DNA from: Desulfococcaceae bacterium HSG9
GTDB lineage: Bacteria; Desulfobacterota; Desulfobacteria; Desulfobacterales; JAUCGF01
Length of the DNA: 64,000 bases
Direction of reading: 5' to 3'
Assembly (NCBI GenBank): GCA_030378005.1
Contig: JAUCGF010000084.1
Coordinates: forward strand, 1 to 64,000
Both the position numbers and the translations under genes were made by a program. Positions 8,618 to 17,002 of this stretch are shown here, piece by piece. The notes under the pieces are model-generated. The model searched no databases. It saw only the letters and a program-made list of their open reading frames with translations, and was not told where the DNA came from. Within the stretch, counting starts at the first letter, position 1, and each line of letters opens with the position of its first letter.

Positions 8618-10018
8618 TCAGATTACCTCGGATGCGTGTAAATCAATTGAAAATGAGTTGTCGCAAACATCTGTTTTCTTAACCCGAATCCGGCTTTGGG
8701 CAATTGTGCGCCACCAGGGTTTATGCGAAATCAGAATTACGGGAACATCCCATTGGTGAGCGACATTAATAATGGATGATACCAGCGCAATTGCTGCCGC
8801 GCGCGTCAACCCCCAGTCCGGTTCGTCTAAAATCAAAGCGCTCGGACGTGCGTTCAGTCTGACAGCCGCCAGCATCATTTTGATCTCCAGCAAAGAATGC
8901 GCGTCTGTACCCTCGCGTTGCGGTGTTTCAGGTGGCATCAGATTCGCTTTATGCCAGGCAGACTTAAATTTAGCGACAATCAGATCATAGCATTTGAAAA
9001 CCTTCTGACCATCGGGGCATTGTGGCGAAACAGCCAGCGACTCAAACGTGCGCAGCAACGTTTGGGTCATCACATCCTGAAATAACAGACGCGCGGTTCC
9101 ACAGCATCCGTCCGATTCTATTTCCGCTACTCCTTGAAAGCTCACTGCCTTAGATAAGATACGAGCAAGCAAACTTTTACCTTGGCCATTGTCACCGGTC
9201 AAAAGGCAGGGCGAAATAAATCGTTTTTCAAAATCGGAAACATAAACATAAAATGAATCAGAATTCAAGAGATTCAGTGATGAAGACAACGAAAGACGAA
9301 CTTTTTTAAAAAGAAGCGTGAAGTTAACATTTGCGGAGGGCGCTTCATACGGATCGCCAGGGTGAATCGAATGGATCGAATCTTCTTCCTCAAGACTGAA
9401 AAGCGCGGCCGGAAGATTTTGTTGTTTGAATTGCGTGCATACTTTTTCAAAATAGATACGATTTTTTTCGGAAAGCCAAGTAAAAGGGCTGGCGACAGCA
9501 AGTTGATGCACATAGAATGATGCAATATACGCTTTGGCCATGGCCACTTTGACGGTTTCGCCGCCGGACAGCGTGCGCACCGGCTGGTGAAGCAGTTTTT
9601 GAATTCCGAAATCAGCGGCTAATTTGTTGATTGAAATAGCGGAGTTCGGCTGCGTCTGAATGGCATTGAGCCGCGCGGCGGTCAATACCTGCAAAGGCGT
9701 GGCAAATGCCAGACAATCTCTGGGATTACACGGAACCCAGGCGATAGGCTCCTTGACAAGCCGAGCGAGTTTTTCAGACGACATATTGGTAAAATCTTTC
9801 CAGAATCGCCAGGGACCGGCATATTTACGAGGAATAAGCGTGTGAACAGTTTGCCTGAAGGCCCTCTCCCGTTGTTCGAAAGTTTTAAAATAGGTGATCG
9901 CCAACTCCGGAAGTTCAACGTGGCGAAAGTCTGTTTCTATTGGCACCATTGTCTGCCTGACTAAAAATGTGTTATTCTGACTGAGTAAACGCTCTTTAAC
10001 TTTATATTTAAGGATCAT
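8618..10018 (-). CDS. Fused double ABC ATPase of the ECF transporter, motifs split between halves
   Basis: A 466-residue protein with two ABC nucleotide-binding domains in one chain. The first half has an intact signature (RTLSGGETVKVAMAKA, near residue 165) but no recognisable Walker A, and AVASPFTWL where a Walker B is expected. The second half has Walker A (TGDNGQGKSLLA), Walker B (SALILDEPDWGL) and the H-loop histidine (VILISHK), but LLEIKMMLAA where LSGGQ is expected. In ABC dimers each ATP is held by Walker A of one half and the signature of the other, so exactly one working composite site is predicted. The N-terminal 23 residues before MVPIETDF are poorly supported; a later start is possible. 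Confidence 0.85.
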   Translation of the reverse strand: MILKYKVKERLLSQNNTFLVRQTMVPIETDFRHVELPELAITYFKTFEQRERAFRQTVHTLIPRKYAGPWRFWKDFTNMSSEKLARLVKEPIAWVPCNPRDCLAFATPLQVLTAARLNAIQTQPNSAISINKLAADFGIQKLLHQPVRTLSGGETVKVAMAKAYIASFYVHQLAVASPFTWLSEKNRIYFEKVCTQFKQQNLPAALFSLEEEDSIHSIHPGDPYEAPSANVNFTLLFKKVRLSLSSSLNLLNSDSFYVYVSDFEKRFISPCLLTGDNGQGKSLLARILSKAVSFQGVAEIESDGCCGTARLLFQDVMTQTLLRTFESLAVSPQCPDGQKVFKCYDLIVAKFKSAWHKANLMPPETPQREGTDAHSLLEIKMMLAAVRLNARPSALILDEPDWGLTRAAAIALVSSIINVAHQWDVPVILISHKPWWRTIAQSRIRVKKTDVCDNSFSIDLHASEVI

Positions 10019-10172
10019 GCAACAATAAAAAAACTGTTTGTAACTTATTCAATGGGTCATTTTAAAATAATATCTTTTATTATTATAGGATTTATGCTAT
10101 TTTTAATTGATTACTTGTTTATTTTCTTTAAACTGTTGCTTTTGCACGTCAACTTGATTCTGGAGGTGAATT

Positions 10173-11429
10173 ATGTTAAAAAAAATCCTGTTTCTTTTTA
10201 GCACACTTATTTTAATCAGCACGATGGCAAATGCCGATGTTGTAAAAATTGGCCTGAATTATCCTAAAACCGGCCCTTATTCGGTTCAAGGTTTGGCTCA
10301 ACTGCGTGCCGCTAATATGGCTGTTGAAGAGATTAATGCTAAAGGAGGAATATTAGGCAATAAAATTAAATTGGTTGTCAGAAATACACAATCCAAGGCG
10401 GATATTTCCCAAAAAAATGTTTTGGAAATGATTGATAAAGAAAATTGCATGATGATTTTTGGAGGGTCTGCAAGCAGTGTGGCGATTGAAGGCGGTCGCG
10501 TTGCCAAATCCAAAGGGAAATTGTACTTTGGAACCTTGACTTACTCAAATGCGACCACCGGTAAAGCCGGACAACTGTATATGTTCAGAGAATGCTACAA
10601 TGCCTGGATGGGTGCCAAGGTACTCGCTAACTATTTACGCGAAAAATTTTTAGCCGGCCGCAAATACTATTATATCACGGCAAATTACACATGGGGTTGG
10701 ACAACCGAGGAATCGATTCGTAAATTCAGTTACACTGAAAATGAAAAGCGTCATCGTAGATCATACACCCCTTTTCCCGGCGCAACGGATAAAGATTTCA
10801 CCGTCGCGTTGAAAAGAGCGATGTTGGTAAAAGCAGATGTATTAGTGTTGGTTTTGTTTGGCAAAGATATGGCACGCGCTTTAACCATAGCTGATAAGTT
10901 GGGGTTGAAAGGCAAAGTCAAAGCAATTGTGGTTCCGAATTTAACTCTCGGCATGGCGGCCAGCACCGGTCCTAAAATAATGGAAGGCGTTATCGGCAGT
11001 TTGCCTTGGTGTTGGAATATTCCGTATCTATATGATTATAAAAAAGGCAAAGAATTTGTTGAAAAGTTCGCTCGTCAATATAATGCTTATCCCTCAACCT
11101 CAGCCGCGTCGGCTTACACAATTTTATACCAATACCAAGATGCCGTTCAAAAGGCGGGACGATTCGATGCTAAAGCGGTGATTGCAGCATTGGAAGGGCA
11201 TAAATTTGTTTCTTTGAAAGATGAACAACAATGGCGTAAATTTGACCATCAATGTATTCAAACCGTTTACACCGTTAAATGCAAACCCGCGAATGAAGTG
11301 TTAAAGGATAAATTTCAACAGGATTATTTTGAAATTATTGATAAAATGTCTGGCAATGAAGCGGCGCGTACTAAGGAACATTGGTCAAGCATCCGTAAAG
11401 AAGCGGGAATGCCGGATAAATTGGAATAA
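10173..11429 (+). CDS. Periplasmic ligand-binding protein, LivK/Peripla_BP_6 type
   Basis: A 418-residue secreted protein with a clear signal peptide (MLKKILFLFSTLILIST, cleavage after ANA). The mature N-terminus VKIGLNYPKTGPYSVQG, then AVEEINAKGGILG, is the hallmark of branched-chain amino acid/urea/amide binding proteins. GGAGG at 10162-10166 fixes the ATG. It is alone: no permease or ATPase genes of the Liv type are beside it, and it is divergent from the ECF operon. It may feed a transporter encoded elsewhere or act as a sensor input. The ligand is unknown; it may be an amino acid or amide. Confidence 0.9.
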   Translation: MLKKILFLFSTLILISTMANADVVKIGLNYPKTGPYSVQGLAQLRAANMAVEEINAKGGILGNKIKLVVRNTQSKADISQKNVLEMIDKENCMMIFGGSASSVAIEGGRVAKSKGKLYFGTLTYSNATTGKAGQLYMFRECYNAWMGAKVLANYLREKFLAGRKYYYITANYTWGWTTEESIRKFSYTENEKRHRRSYTPFPGATDKDFTVALKRAMLVKADVLVLVLFGKDMARALTIADKLGLKGKVKAIVVPNLTLGMAASTGPKIMEGVIGSLPWCWNIPYLYDYKKGKEFVEKFARQYNAYPSTSAASAYTILYQYQDAVQKAGRFDAKAVIAALEGHKFVSLKDEQQWRKFDHQCIQTVYTVKCKPANEVLKDKFQQDYFEIIDKMSGNEAARTKEHWSSIRKEAGMPDKLE

Positions 11430-11493
11430 GCACCTCAGACTTAACGGTTTTTGGGCTATGGTCTTCGTTTCGGCTAAATATAATAACGAATAT

Positions 11494-11632
11494 TAGATTC
11501 TGTTGATATTTGAAATAATTATCTTAATTTTCAAATAATTGACAACCATAATACATTCAAGCTATTTTCGTGGCACCCCTTATGAATACCGGCCTTTGGC
11601 GAAAGTCAAATTTGAAATATCAACAGAACCTA
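11494..11632. mobile_element. MITE-like element with 23-bp terminal inverted repeats
   Basis: The ends 11494-11516 and 11610-11632 match as inverted repeats at 21 of 23 positions (core TTCTGTTGATATTT). Both outer ends begin with TA, as expected for elements moved by IS630/Tc1-type transposases that duplicate TA. The 139-bp length and lack of coding sequence fit a non-autonomous MITE. It abuts the 5' end of the Nudix gene, and an in-frame TGA of that gene (11613-11615) lies inside its right arm. Confidence 0.75.
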
Positions 11633-11717
11633 TAATCAAAGGATTCGTCCGATCAATCAGACGTATTTAAAACAAATTCTAAATGAAGCGCAAACGCCTT
11701 CACCACCGGCGCAAGGA

Positions 11718-12236
11718 TTGTATCAGCCCACATGCGTGTTTTTGCTTATCTTCAATAAGCCAGACCCGTATCTGCTGGCCATCTTGAAGGCGGATACCGA
11801 AGGCTATCCCTGGCGCAACCAAGTGGCATTGCCAGGCGGGCATATTGACACGAATGATGCCAGTCCGACAGATGCCGCTTTTCGTGAATTGAAAGAAGAA
11901 CTGAATATTCCGAAGGAGCAGGTTGAGCTGATCGGTTCTATGGGACATTTTCAAACTATCAACAACAGGGATATTGAGGTGTTTATCGGGTTATGGAATG
12001 GTTTGGGCCCTGTGCGCTATGAAACGCGTGAAATTGCAAGGGTGCTTGAAATTCCGTTGCAAGTCTTGGCAAATATTCATCGTACCAAACACTATCATGC
12101 TCAGCGGAACGATCTTCAACAATTTAATTATCCGATTGATGATTTGACAATTTGGGGAGCGACAGCAAGAATTTTGCATTATTTTATTGAATTATGGTAT
12201 CGTCGCGACTTTTCATCAGACCCTTCCATTTTTTGA
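11718..12236 (+). CDS. Nudix hydrolase, CoA-pyrophosphatase (NudL)-like, 5' end damaged
   Basis: A Nudix hydrolase with the box GGHIDTNDASPTDAAFRELK then EELNI, matching GX5EX7REUXEEXGU with D in place of the first E. The LPGG context resembles NudL/YeaB, which cleave CoA or related diphosphates. The listed start is a TTG with no correctly spaced ribosome binding site. Family-like sequence continues upstream in frame (RIRPINQTYLKQILNEAQ) to 11634, directly at the edge of a MITE-like element, and no ATG, GTG or TTG exists in that extension. The native start seems to have been removed by the insertion. The gene may be a recent pseudogene, or use a rare ATT/ATC start near 11643-11654. Its 3' end overlaps the opposing small gene by 53 bases. 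Confidence 0.75.
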   Translation: MYQPTCVFLLIFNKPDPYLLAILKADTEGYPWRNQVALPGGHIDTNDASPTDAAFRELKEELNIPKEQVELIGSMGHFQTINNRDIEVFIGLWNGLGPVRYETREIARVLEIPLQVLANIHRTKHYHAQRNDLQQFNYPIDDLTIWGATARILHYFIELWYRRDFSSDPSIF

Positions 12237-12468
12237 TAAACACACGCGCCGCCATAGAAATGATAACATATCCGCTCATCAGCACAATACAGAGCGGCAT
12301 ACCGAAAAGGCTTTTATATTGGGGATTTTCGCTGGCGACGATAATGCCAACAATACCGAAAGCAAGTATAATCACCAGACCGATAACAGAACAAACAATC
12401 GCTCTCCCTGAATCATACCAGGGAACAATCTCTTTGCGGTGCGTTTGCGAGTGAATGAGGTGTGTCAT
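12184..12468 (-). CDS. Small two-helix membrane protein, unknown function
   Basis: A 94-residue protein with two transmembrane stretches (IVCSVIGLVIILAFGIVGII and PLCIVLMSGYVIISMAA) and a basic C-terminus (FIKKWKGLMK). It starts 18 bases after the mazG stop on the same strand and may be cotranscribed with it. I do not recognise the family. The tail-to-tail overlap with the Nudix gene means that one of the two ends may be non-functional; the clean membrane topology supports this frame being real. Confidence 0.65.
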   Translation of the reverse strand: MTHLIHSQTHRKEIVPWYDSGRAIVCSVIGLVIILAFGIVGIIVASENPQYKSLFGMPLCIVLMSGYVIISMAARVFIKKWKGLMKSRDDTIIQ

Positions 12469-12486
12469 TATGTCAATTCAGTACTT

Positions 12487-13302
12487 TCAGGTATCTTTGT
12501 TTACACGTTTTTTAACATCTTCCCATAGATGATCAATCTCATTGCGAGTCAATGAATCTAAGTTGCTGTCTTTTTGCAAAAGTGTCTTTTCCATCTTTTT
12601 AAAACGTTTTTCAAATTTTTGGGTGGCCGCACGCAATGCCGTTTCCGGATGAATCCGTGCAAAGCGGGCAACATTGACAAGCGTAAACATCAGATCACCA
12701 AACTCTATCAGCGCACGTTCGCGGCGTGCCGGAGTCTGCTTCCCATCACCTAATTCTGCCCGAAATTCATGCCATTCCTCTTCTGCTTTTTGCATGACGC
12801 CTTTTATATCATCCCAATCAAAGCCGGCATCAGCCGCTCTTTCAGATATTCGGGACGCTCGCATCAGAGCCGGCAGTCCATCCGGCACCGAGTCTATAAC
12901 AGATACTTCCGGTTGCAGCCCTTTTTCGGTGCGTTTAATCGCATACCACTGTTTTTTAATTGCATCTACAGTTTGCGCCGAGCTATCTCCGAACACATGA
13001 GGATGTCGGCGAATCATTTTCGTAATATTGGTGCGAATAACCTCATTCAGGTTAAAATGTGCTTTTTCATCAAATATGACGGTGATGAATAACACTTGAA
13101 ACAATACATCACCGAGTTCTTCAAGAATCGCATCGCTGTTTCCCGATTCAATAGCTTCGGCCAATTCAAAGACCTCTTCAATCAGATAAAGCACAATTGA
13201 CCGGGGCGTTTGTTTTTTGTCCCAAGGGCAACCGTTGACACCTCGAAGCGTTTTGATCAAAGCGGTTAATTCGTCAGTTCCAGGAGGTTTATTTTGGTTC
13301 AT
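12487..13302 (-). CDS. mazG: Nucleoside triphosphate pyrophosphohydrolase MazG
   Basis: A 271-residue protein with two MazG domains. The first holds RGVNGCPWDKKQT and the metal site EEVFELAEAI with EELGDVLFQVLF; the second holds EEWHEFRAEL and EFGDLMFTLVN. It hydrolyses NTPs to NMP plus pyrophosphate, clearing abnormal nucleotides and, in E. coli, lowering ppGpp levels during starvation. Length equals the usual full-length bacterial protein. It heads a minus-strand pair with the small membrane gene; cvpA lies 81 bases upstream on the same strand. Confidence 0.95.
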   Translation of the reverse strand: MNQNKPPGTDELTALIKTLRGVNGCPWDKKQTPRSIVLYLIEEVFELAEAIESGNSDAILEELGDVLFQVLFITVIFDEKAHFNLNEVIRTNITKMIRRHPHVFGDSSAQTVDAIKKQWYAIKRTEKGLQPEVSVIDSVPDGLPALMRASRISERAADAGFDWDDIKGVMQKAEEEWHEFRAELGDGKQTPARRERALIEFGDLMFTLVNVARFARIHPETALRAATQKFEKRFKKMEKTLLQKDSNLDSLTRNEIDHLWEDVKKRVNKDT

Positions 13303-13383
13303 TTTATTAGGGGAATTGTCGTATTTATAAATCCTGTTCTATAAAAATAAAGAATTCAAAATAACTTGTAACTTTAAATCCAA

Positions 13384-13911
13384 TCAAATCGATTGCCGCC
13401 ATTCCTTTTTCAACTCGATCATTTTGTCATTATACCGCTGTTTCATATCCTGGGTTACCACTTTGGCCATTTGTTGGGCGATTAGCGTAATGTATGGTGC
13501 CATCAAAGACTCTCTTACCAGAGGCGCACCTTTGGGCAGAAATGTCGTCAGCGCCACTACGATTACAGCGCTGATAAGTAATGCTTTGACTGTTCCGATG
13601 ATACACCCGCAAAAGCGATCAAACCAAGTCAGATCAGAGGCCTCAAGCATACGTTTGATAGCCATTCCTATAAGATTGACAATAATTAAGGTAGCACCAA
13701 AAATTATCATAAAAGCTAAAATATTCATAAAAGGAGTTTCTCCGGCCTGTTTCTGCAAAACTTGGGCAATCGGACGATAATAGTTAACCGCCAGAAAAAA
13801 CCCGCCTAAAACACCGATAATTGCGGACACTTCTTTTATCAAGCCTCTGAAACCACCCCTTATCAGGCAATAACTTAAAATAATCGTGATAACAATGTCA
13901 AGAAGGTTCAT
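13384..13911 (-). CDS. cvpA: CvpA family membrane protein
   Basis: A 175-residue protein with four hydrophobic segments, starting MNLLDIVITIILSYCLIRGG, followed by FRGLIKEVSAIIGVLGGFFLA. This is the standard CvpA (colicin V production) layout, including the RGxxRGLIxE start and the WFDRFCGCIIGTVKALLI segment. CvpA proteins contribute to envelope homeostasis and bile or stress tolerance in some Proteobacteria; the mechanism is unknown. It lies between mazG and a two-component protein on the same strand. Confidence 0.9.
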   Translation of the reverse strand: MNLLDIVITIILSYCLIRGGFRGLIKEVSAIIGVLGGFFLAVNYYRPIAQVLQKQAGETPFMNILAFMIIFGATLIIVNLIGMAIKRMLEASDLTWFDRFCGCIIGTVKALLISAVIVVALTTFLPKGAPLVRESLMAPYITLIAQQMAKVVTQDMKQRYNDKMIELKKEWRQSI

Positions 13912-13953
13912 TTTTCAGGTAACATATTTGCAGCCGGAATTGCGTTTCACAAT

Positions 13954-15579
13954 TCAAGCTTCCAATACTTTTTTAAGGCGCGCAGACAGTGCCGCAAACG
14001 TATAAGGCTTCTGAATAAAGCCATGAGCGCCGGCATCTAAAATCTTTTGTACAGGGCCGTCAATAGAAAAACCGCTGCAAACGATCACTTTCATATCGGG
14101 ACGCTCTTTCGTAATCAGATGATAAATCTCTCCCCCCTTCATGTCCGGCAAACCGATATCCAAAAGCGCCAGGTCAATTTCACCTTCAAAGTTTTTTGCC
14201 AGAGAAACCGCTTCAGCACCGTTTTGCGCTGTCAGAACATTATATCCCAAATTTTTTAAAAGCGTTTCGGTAACATCGCAAATTATCTCTTCGTCTTCAA
14301 TCAGCAAGATGGTGCCGGCACCTTTATCCGGAATTTCATCCGGCACGATTGTTTTTGCAGGTTTTACTGACTTAGCCGGAAGATAAATACGAACAGTGGT
14401 TCCTTTCCCCGGTTCTGAATCAAGCACCACTGAACCGTGATGGTTTCTGACAATACCATAGACCGCGGCCATACTTAAGCCGCGGCCATAAAATTTAGTT
14501 GTAAAAAAAGGTTCAAATACTTTGGATTGAGTTTCAGCATTCATCCCTTCACCGTTGTCCTGTATCGTCAGGCAAACATAAGGGCCGCATTTCAATTCAG
14601 CAGGATGATCTTTTAAAGATGTTTTATCCACGACAATATCTTGTGTTGTAATACGAATAACGCCATTTTTTGCAGTGGCTTCTGTAGCATTTGTCAAAAT
14701 AGCGGATAGCACCATCTGCATCTGAACTGAATCAGCCTCAATTCTGAACATATCTTTATTCAGAACTGTTTCAAGTTCAATTGTATTTCCAATGGCGTGC
14801 TGTAAAATTGGTAAACTCTGTCTGACAAACATGCCTAACGACATTATATCGGGACGATATTTTCCTCCGCGGGCGTAAGCTAACAACTGACTGGTCAGAT
14901 GAACCATACGCTTAGATGAACTCATCATTCGGTCCACATTTTTCATTACGATTTTGTCATCCAAATGACTCATTTTGAGTAGATCGATACTTCCGGTGAT
15001 CACATTTAACGCATTATTGAATTTATGTGCCACTCCGCCTGCAAGTGCTGCGATGGCTTCCATTTTGCGCGTGTTGAACACTTGAGCTTCAAGTTTTAGC
15101 TTTTCCTCCGAAATTTGTTGCCGTATCTTTATTTCTCGCTGTAAACGCTTATTCATTTCCAATATCAAATCCCGGTTTTGCTTCTCTCTTATCTGGGTGT
15201 TCACTCTGGCTATCAACTCAGCCGAATTAAAGGGTTTGGTTACATAATCAGCCGCACCGAGTTTAAAACCTTTTACAATTGCTTGAGGTTCATTCTTAGC
15301 TGTAATAAATATAATGGGGATATTTTTTGTGTTATCATTCATTTTTAATTGCAGACAGACTTCAAAACCATCCATTGCAGGCATCATAATATCCAATAAA
15401 ATTATATCCGGATGCATTTTGTGGACTAGTTCCAAAGCTTCTTTGCCGCTAGTGGCAACTAAAATTGTATGATATTTGTCTTTAAATATATTGGTCAGTA
15501 TTTGCAGATTCTCAGGCAAATCATCTACAAATAACAGCGTTACTTTTTTCGCTTCAGATTCCGGCTGGTTTTTAGACAT
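13954..15579 (-). CDS. REC-histidine kinase-REC hybrid signalling protein
   Basis: A 541-residue cytoplasmic protein with three parts. Receiver 1 (about 12-130) has the acid pair VDD, phosphoacceptor ILLDIMMPAMDG, and a conserved K in VTKPF. The kinase core (about 175-395) has an H-box of the form ALAGGVAHKFNNALN, where K replaces the usual D after His, then an N-box (NATEA), DNGEGM and a G2 box GRGLSMA. Receiver 2 (about 418-540) has LIEDEE, LALLDIGLPDM and QKPY. No membrane or sensory domain is present, so input probably comes through receiver 1. AAGAGGA precedes the ATG. No DNA-binding output is encoded beside it. Confidence 0.9.
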   Translation of the reverse strand: MSKNQPESEAKKVTLLFVDDLPENLQILTNIFKDKYHTILVATSGKEALELVHKMHPDIILLDIMMPAMDGFEVCLQLKMNDNTKNIPIIFITAKNEPQAIVKGFKLGAADYVTKPFNSAELIARVNTQIREKQNRDLILEMNKRLQREIKIRQQISEEKLKLEAQVFNTRKMEAIAALAGGVAHKFNNALNVITGSIDLLKMSHLDDKIVMKNVDRMMSSSKRMVHLTSQLLAYARGGKYRPDIMSLGMFVRQSLPILQHAIGNTIELETVLNKDMFRIEADSVQMQMVLSAILTNATEATAKNGVIRITTQDIVVDKTSLKDHPAELKCGPYVCLTIQDNGEGMNAETQSKVFEPFFTTKFYGRGLSMAAVYGIVRNHHGSVVLDSEPGKGTTVRIYLPAKSVKPAKTIVPDEIPDKGAGTILLIEDEEIICDVTETLLKNLGYNVLTAQNGAEAVSLAKNFEGEIDLALLDIGLPDMKGGEIYHLITKERPDMKVIVCSGFSIDGPVQKILDAGAHGFIQKPYTFAALSARLKKVLEA

Positions 15580-16166
15580 CTGATTCCTCTTAAATTGTAC
15601 ACATATAAAACTTTTTAATGAACGGATATTTTACACTTAATAATCAGTATTTCATGGTTTTGATTCGATATCAATAGGAATTAAGCACTTCAAAGTCCGC
15701 TATTATCATAAAACTGAGGTCATTAGCGTAACTTTAAACATATCAGTCAGGAGTGGCATTTTCGACAAATGAATTAAGATGGGAATTTTCAGGTGTTTTG
15801 AAAATTTTTTTCTTAGAAGCGGTTGACCGAACAGATATCAGTTAATTGGTGAACTATAGTTAGTATAAACTATTTCTGTTTCACAATATTAAGCTAAAAG
15901 CAACCACTTTTTATAGGGCAGGGCAATTGCATGAAAATCAGGCATAAATTTAATATGTTACTTTCGGTACCAATCAAACTTAACGAATCCAAATTGTAAA
16001 ATAACTATTCATAATTAATTGTCAGCAGATGGAAAATTTAGGATAGCAAAAATTAAATGAAGTGATTTTTTGCATCCGTGATGAGGGGCGTAAAATCAAG
16101 CACAATCCTGATTAAAGTTCGCACTCTTATATATTTCGCACTCTTATATATAAGGTGTTGCAAGCA
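15580..16166. other. Non-coding spacer with a 17-bp tandem repeat
   Basis: This 587-base AT-rich spacer lies between scpA (its 3' side) and the 5' side of the REC-kinase-REC gene. I see no coding sequence. A 16-base unit TCGCACTCTTATATAT occurs at 16119-16134 and again at 16136-16151. Its first part (AAAGTTCGCACTC) resembles one arm of the dispersed palindrome family. The promoter of the kinase gene should lie near 15600, but no clear -35/-10 pair stands out. An scpB gene, often found here, is absent. Confidence 0.7.
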
Positions 16167-16874
16167 TCAAATATAAGAAATTCTGATCATGCCTCCGTGA
16201 ATATGTTGGGTTATGCGTATCAGACATAGCTTGACCATTTCCAGAATCGCCAAAAAAGTGATTACCACTTCGCTTTTGTCTGTGTTAAAAGCGAACAATT
16301 CATCGAATGCGATTGTTAATTTTTTATCAAGAATCACGACAATTTCGGACATTCGGTCTTTAACAGTTTTTCTGTCGGCTGAAAATTTGATTTTATGTTC
16401 TGGAGAAATTTTGTTCAACACGTTTTGAAAAGCGTCAATCAGTTCAAATAAGCTTGGCTGAATCCATTTATCTCGATTGTTTTCAACTGAAATTTTCGTG
16501 TGATTACATGGCCTTGTAAATGTATCAACATTTAGCTGATTCCGGCGCTCCAAATATTTCACAGCCGGTTTCATGCGCAAGTGTTCTAAAAGAGGTTCAG
16601 TCAATTCTGAGCGAGGATCGCTTTCATCGTCTTCCGGCGCTGGAAGAAGCATTTTGGATTTGATATGGATTAAGATCGATGCCATAAAAATAAAGTCACC
16701 GGCAATATCGATGTTCATCCCTTTCAACCATTCAAGATATTTGAGATAGCTGTCTGTAATCAAAGCGATTGGAATATCGTAGATGTCCACATCATGTTTT
16801 TTAATCAGATGAACAAGCAGGTCCATGGGGCCTTCATAGATATTTGCAATAGTTATCAGATAAGGTGCGCTCAT
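16167..16874 (-). CDS. scpA: Segregation and condensation protein ScpA
   Basis: A 235-residue kleisin that bridges SMC heads in the chromosome-organising condensin complex. The N-terminus has the diagnostic YEGPMDLLVHLIKKHDVDIY, then FIFMASILIHIKSKMLLP; the C-terminal winged-helix region is present, ending in a short tail. Length is normal for the family. It lies 123 bases from trpS on the same strand, a common pairing in deltaproteobacteria. The usual next gene, scpB, is missing; the gene is followed by a repeat-bearing spacer. Confidence 0.93.
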   Translation of the reverse strand: MSAPYLITIANIYEGPMDLLVHLIKKHDVDIYDIPIALITDSYLKYLEWLKGMNIDIAGDFIFMASILIHIKSKMLLPAPEDDESDPRSELTEPLLEHLRMKPAVKYLERRNQLNVDTFTRPCNHTKISVENNRDKWIQPSLFELIDAFQNVLNKISPEHKIKFSADRKTVKDRMSEIVVILDKKLTIAFDELFAFNTDKSEVVITFLAILEMVKLCLIRITQHIHGGMIRISYI

Positions 16875-16922
16875 TTTTATTTTTGGCAGGGTTTTCTATA
16901 AACCCGATTTACAATTCCCCGG

Positions 16923-16947
16923 AGTGTCAAACTTACAGTTTGACACT
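16923..16947. repeat. Dispersed palindrome between trpS and scpA
   Basis: AGTGTCAAACT (16923-16933) and AGTTTGACACT (16937-16947) are perfect inverted arms around three bases, with further imperfect pairing outside (CCGG with TTCGG). It belongs to the same family as the palindromes at 4371, 7822 and 41955. Confidence 0.8.
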
Positions 16948-16974
16948 TCGGAAAAAGCACATAGCACGTAGAGA

Positions 16975-17002
16975 TGCGTTGGCGAAACGTAACGCACCCT
17001 AC
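16975..17002. repeat. GTAGGGTGCGTTA-type repeat overlapping the trpS end
   Basis: Read on the minus strand this begins GTAGGGTGCGTTACG and is followed by a near-reverse copy of TGCGTTACG. A second, longer copy lies at 25521-25621. On the minus strand, the trpS stop codon TAG (16999-17001) is the TAG of the repeat's own GTAGGG end, so the repeat supplies the stop. Confidence 0.75.

Noticed and set aside
7797-10172. Vitamin riboswitch controlling the ECF operon
   Set aside because: The leader upstream of 10018 is short and AT-rich with no recognisable thiamine, cobalamin, FMN or preQ1 core; the 7822-7875 hairpin belongs to a dispersed repeat family.
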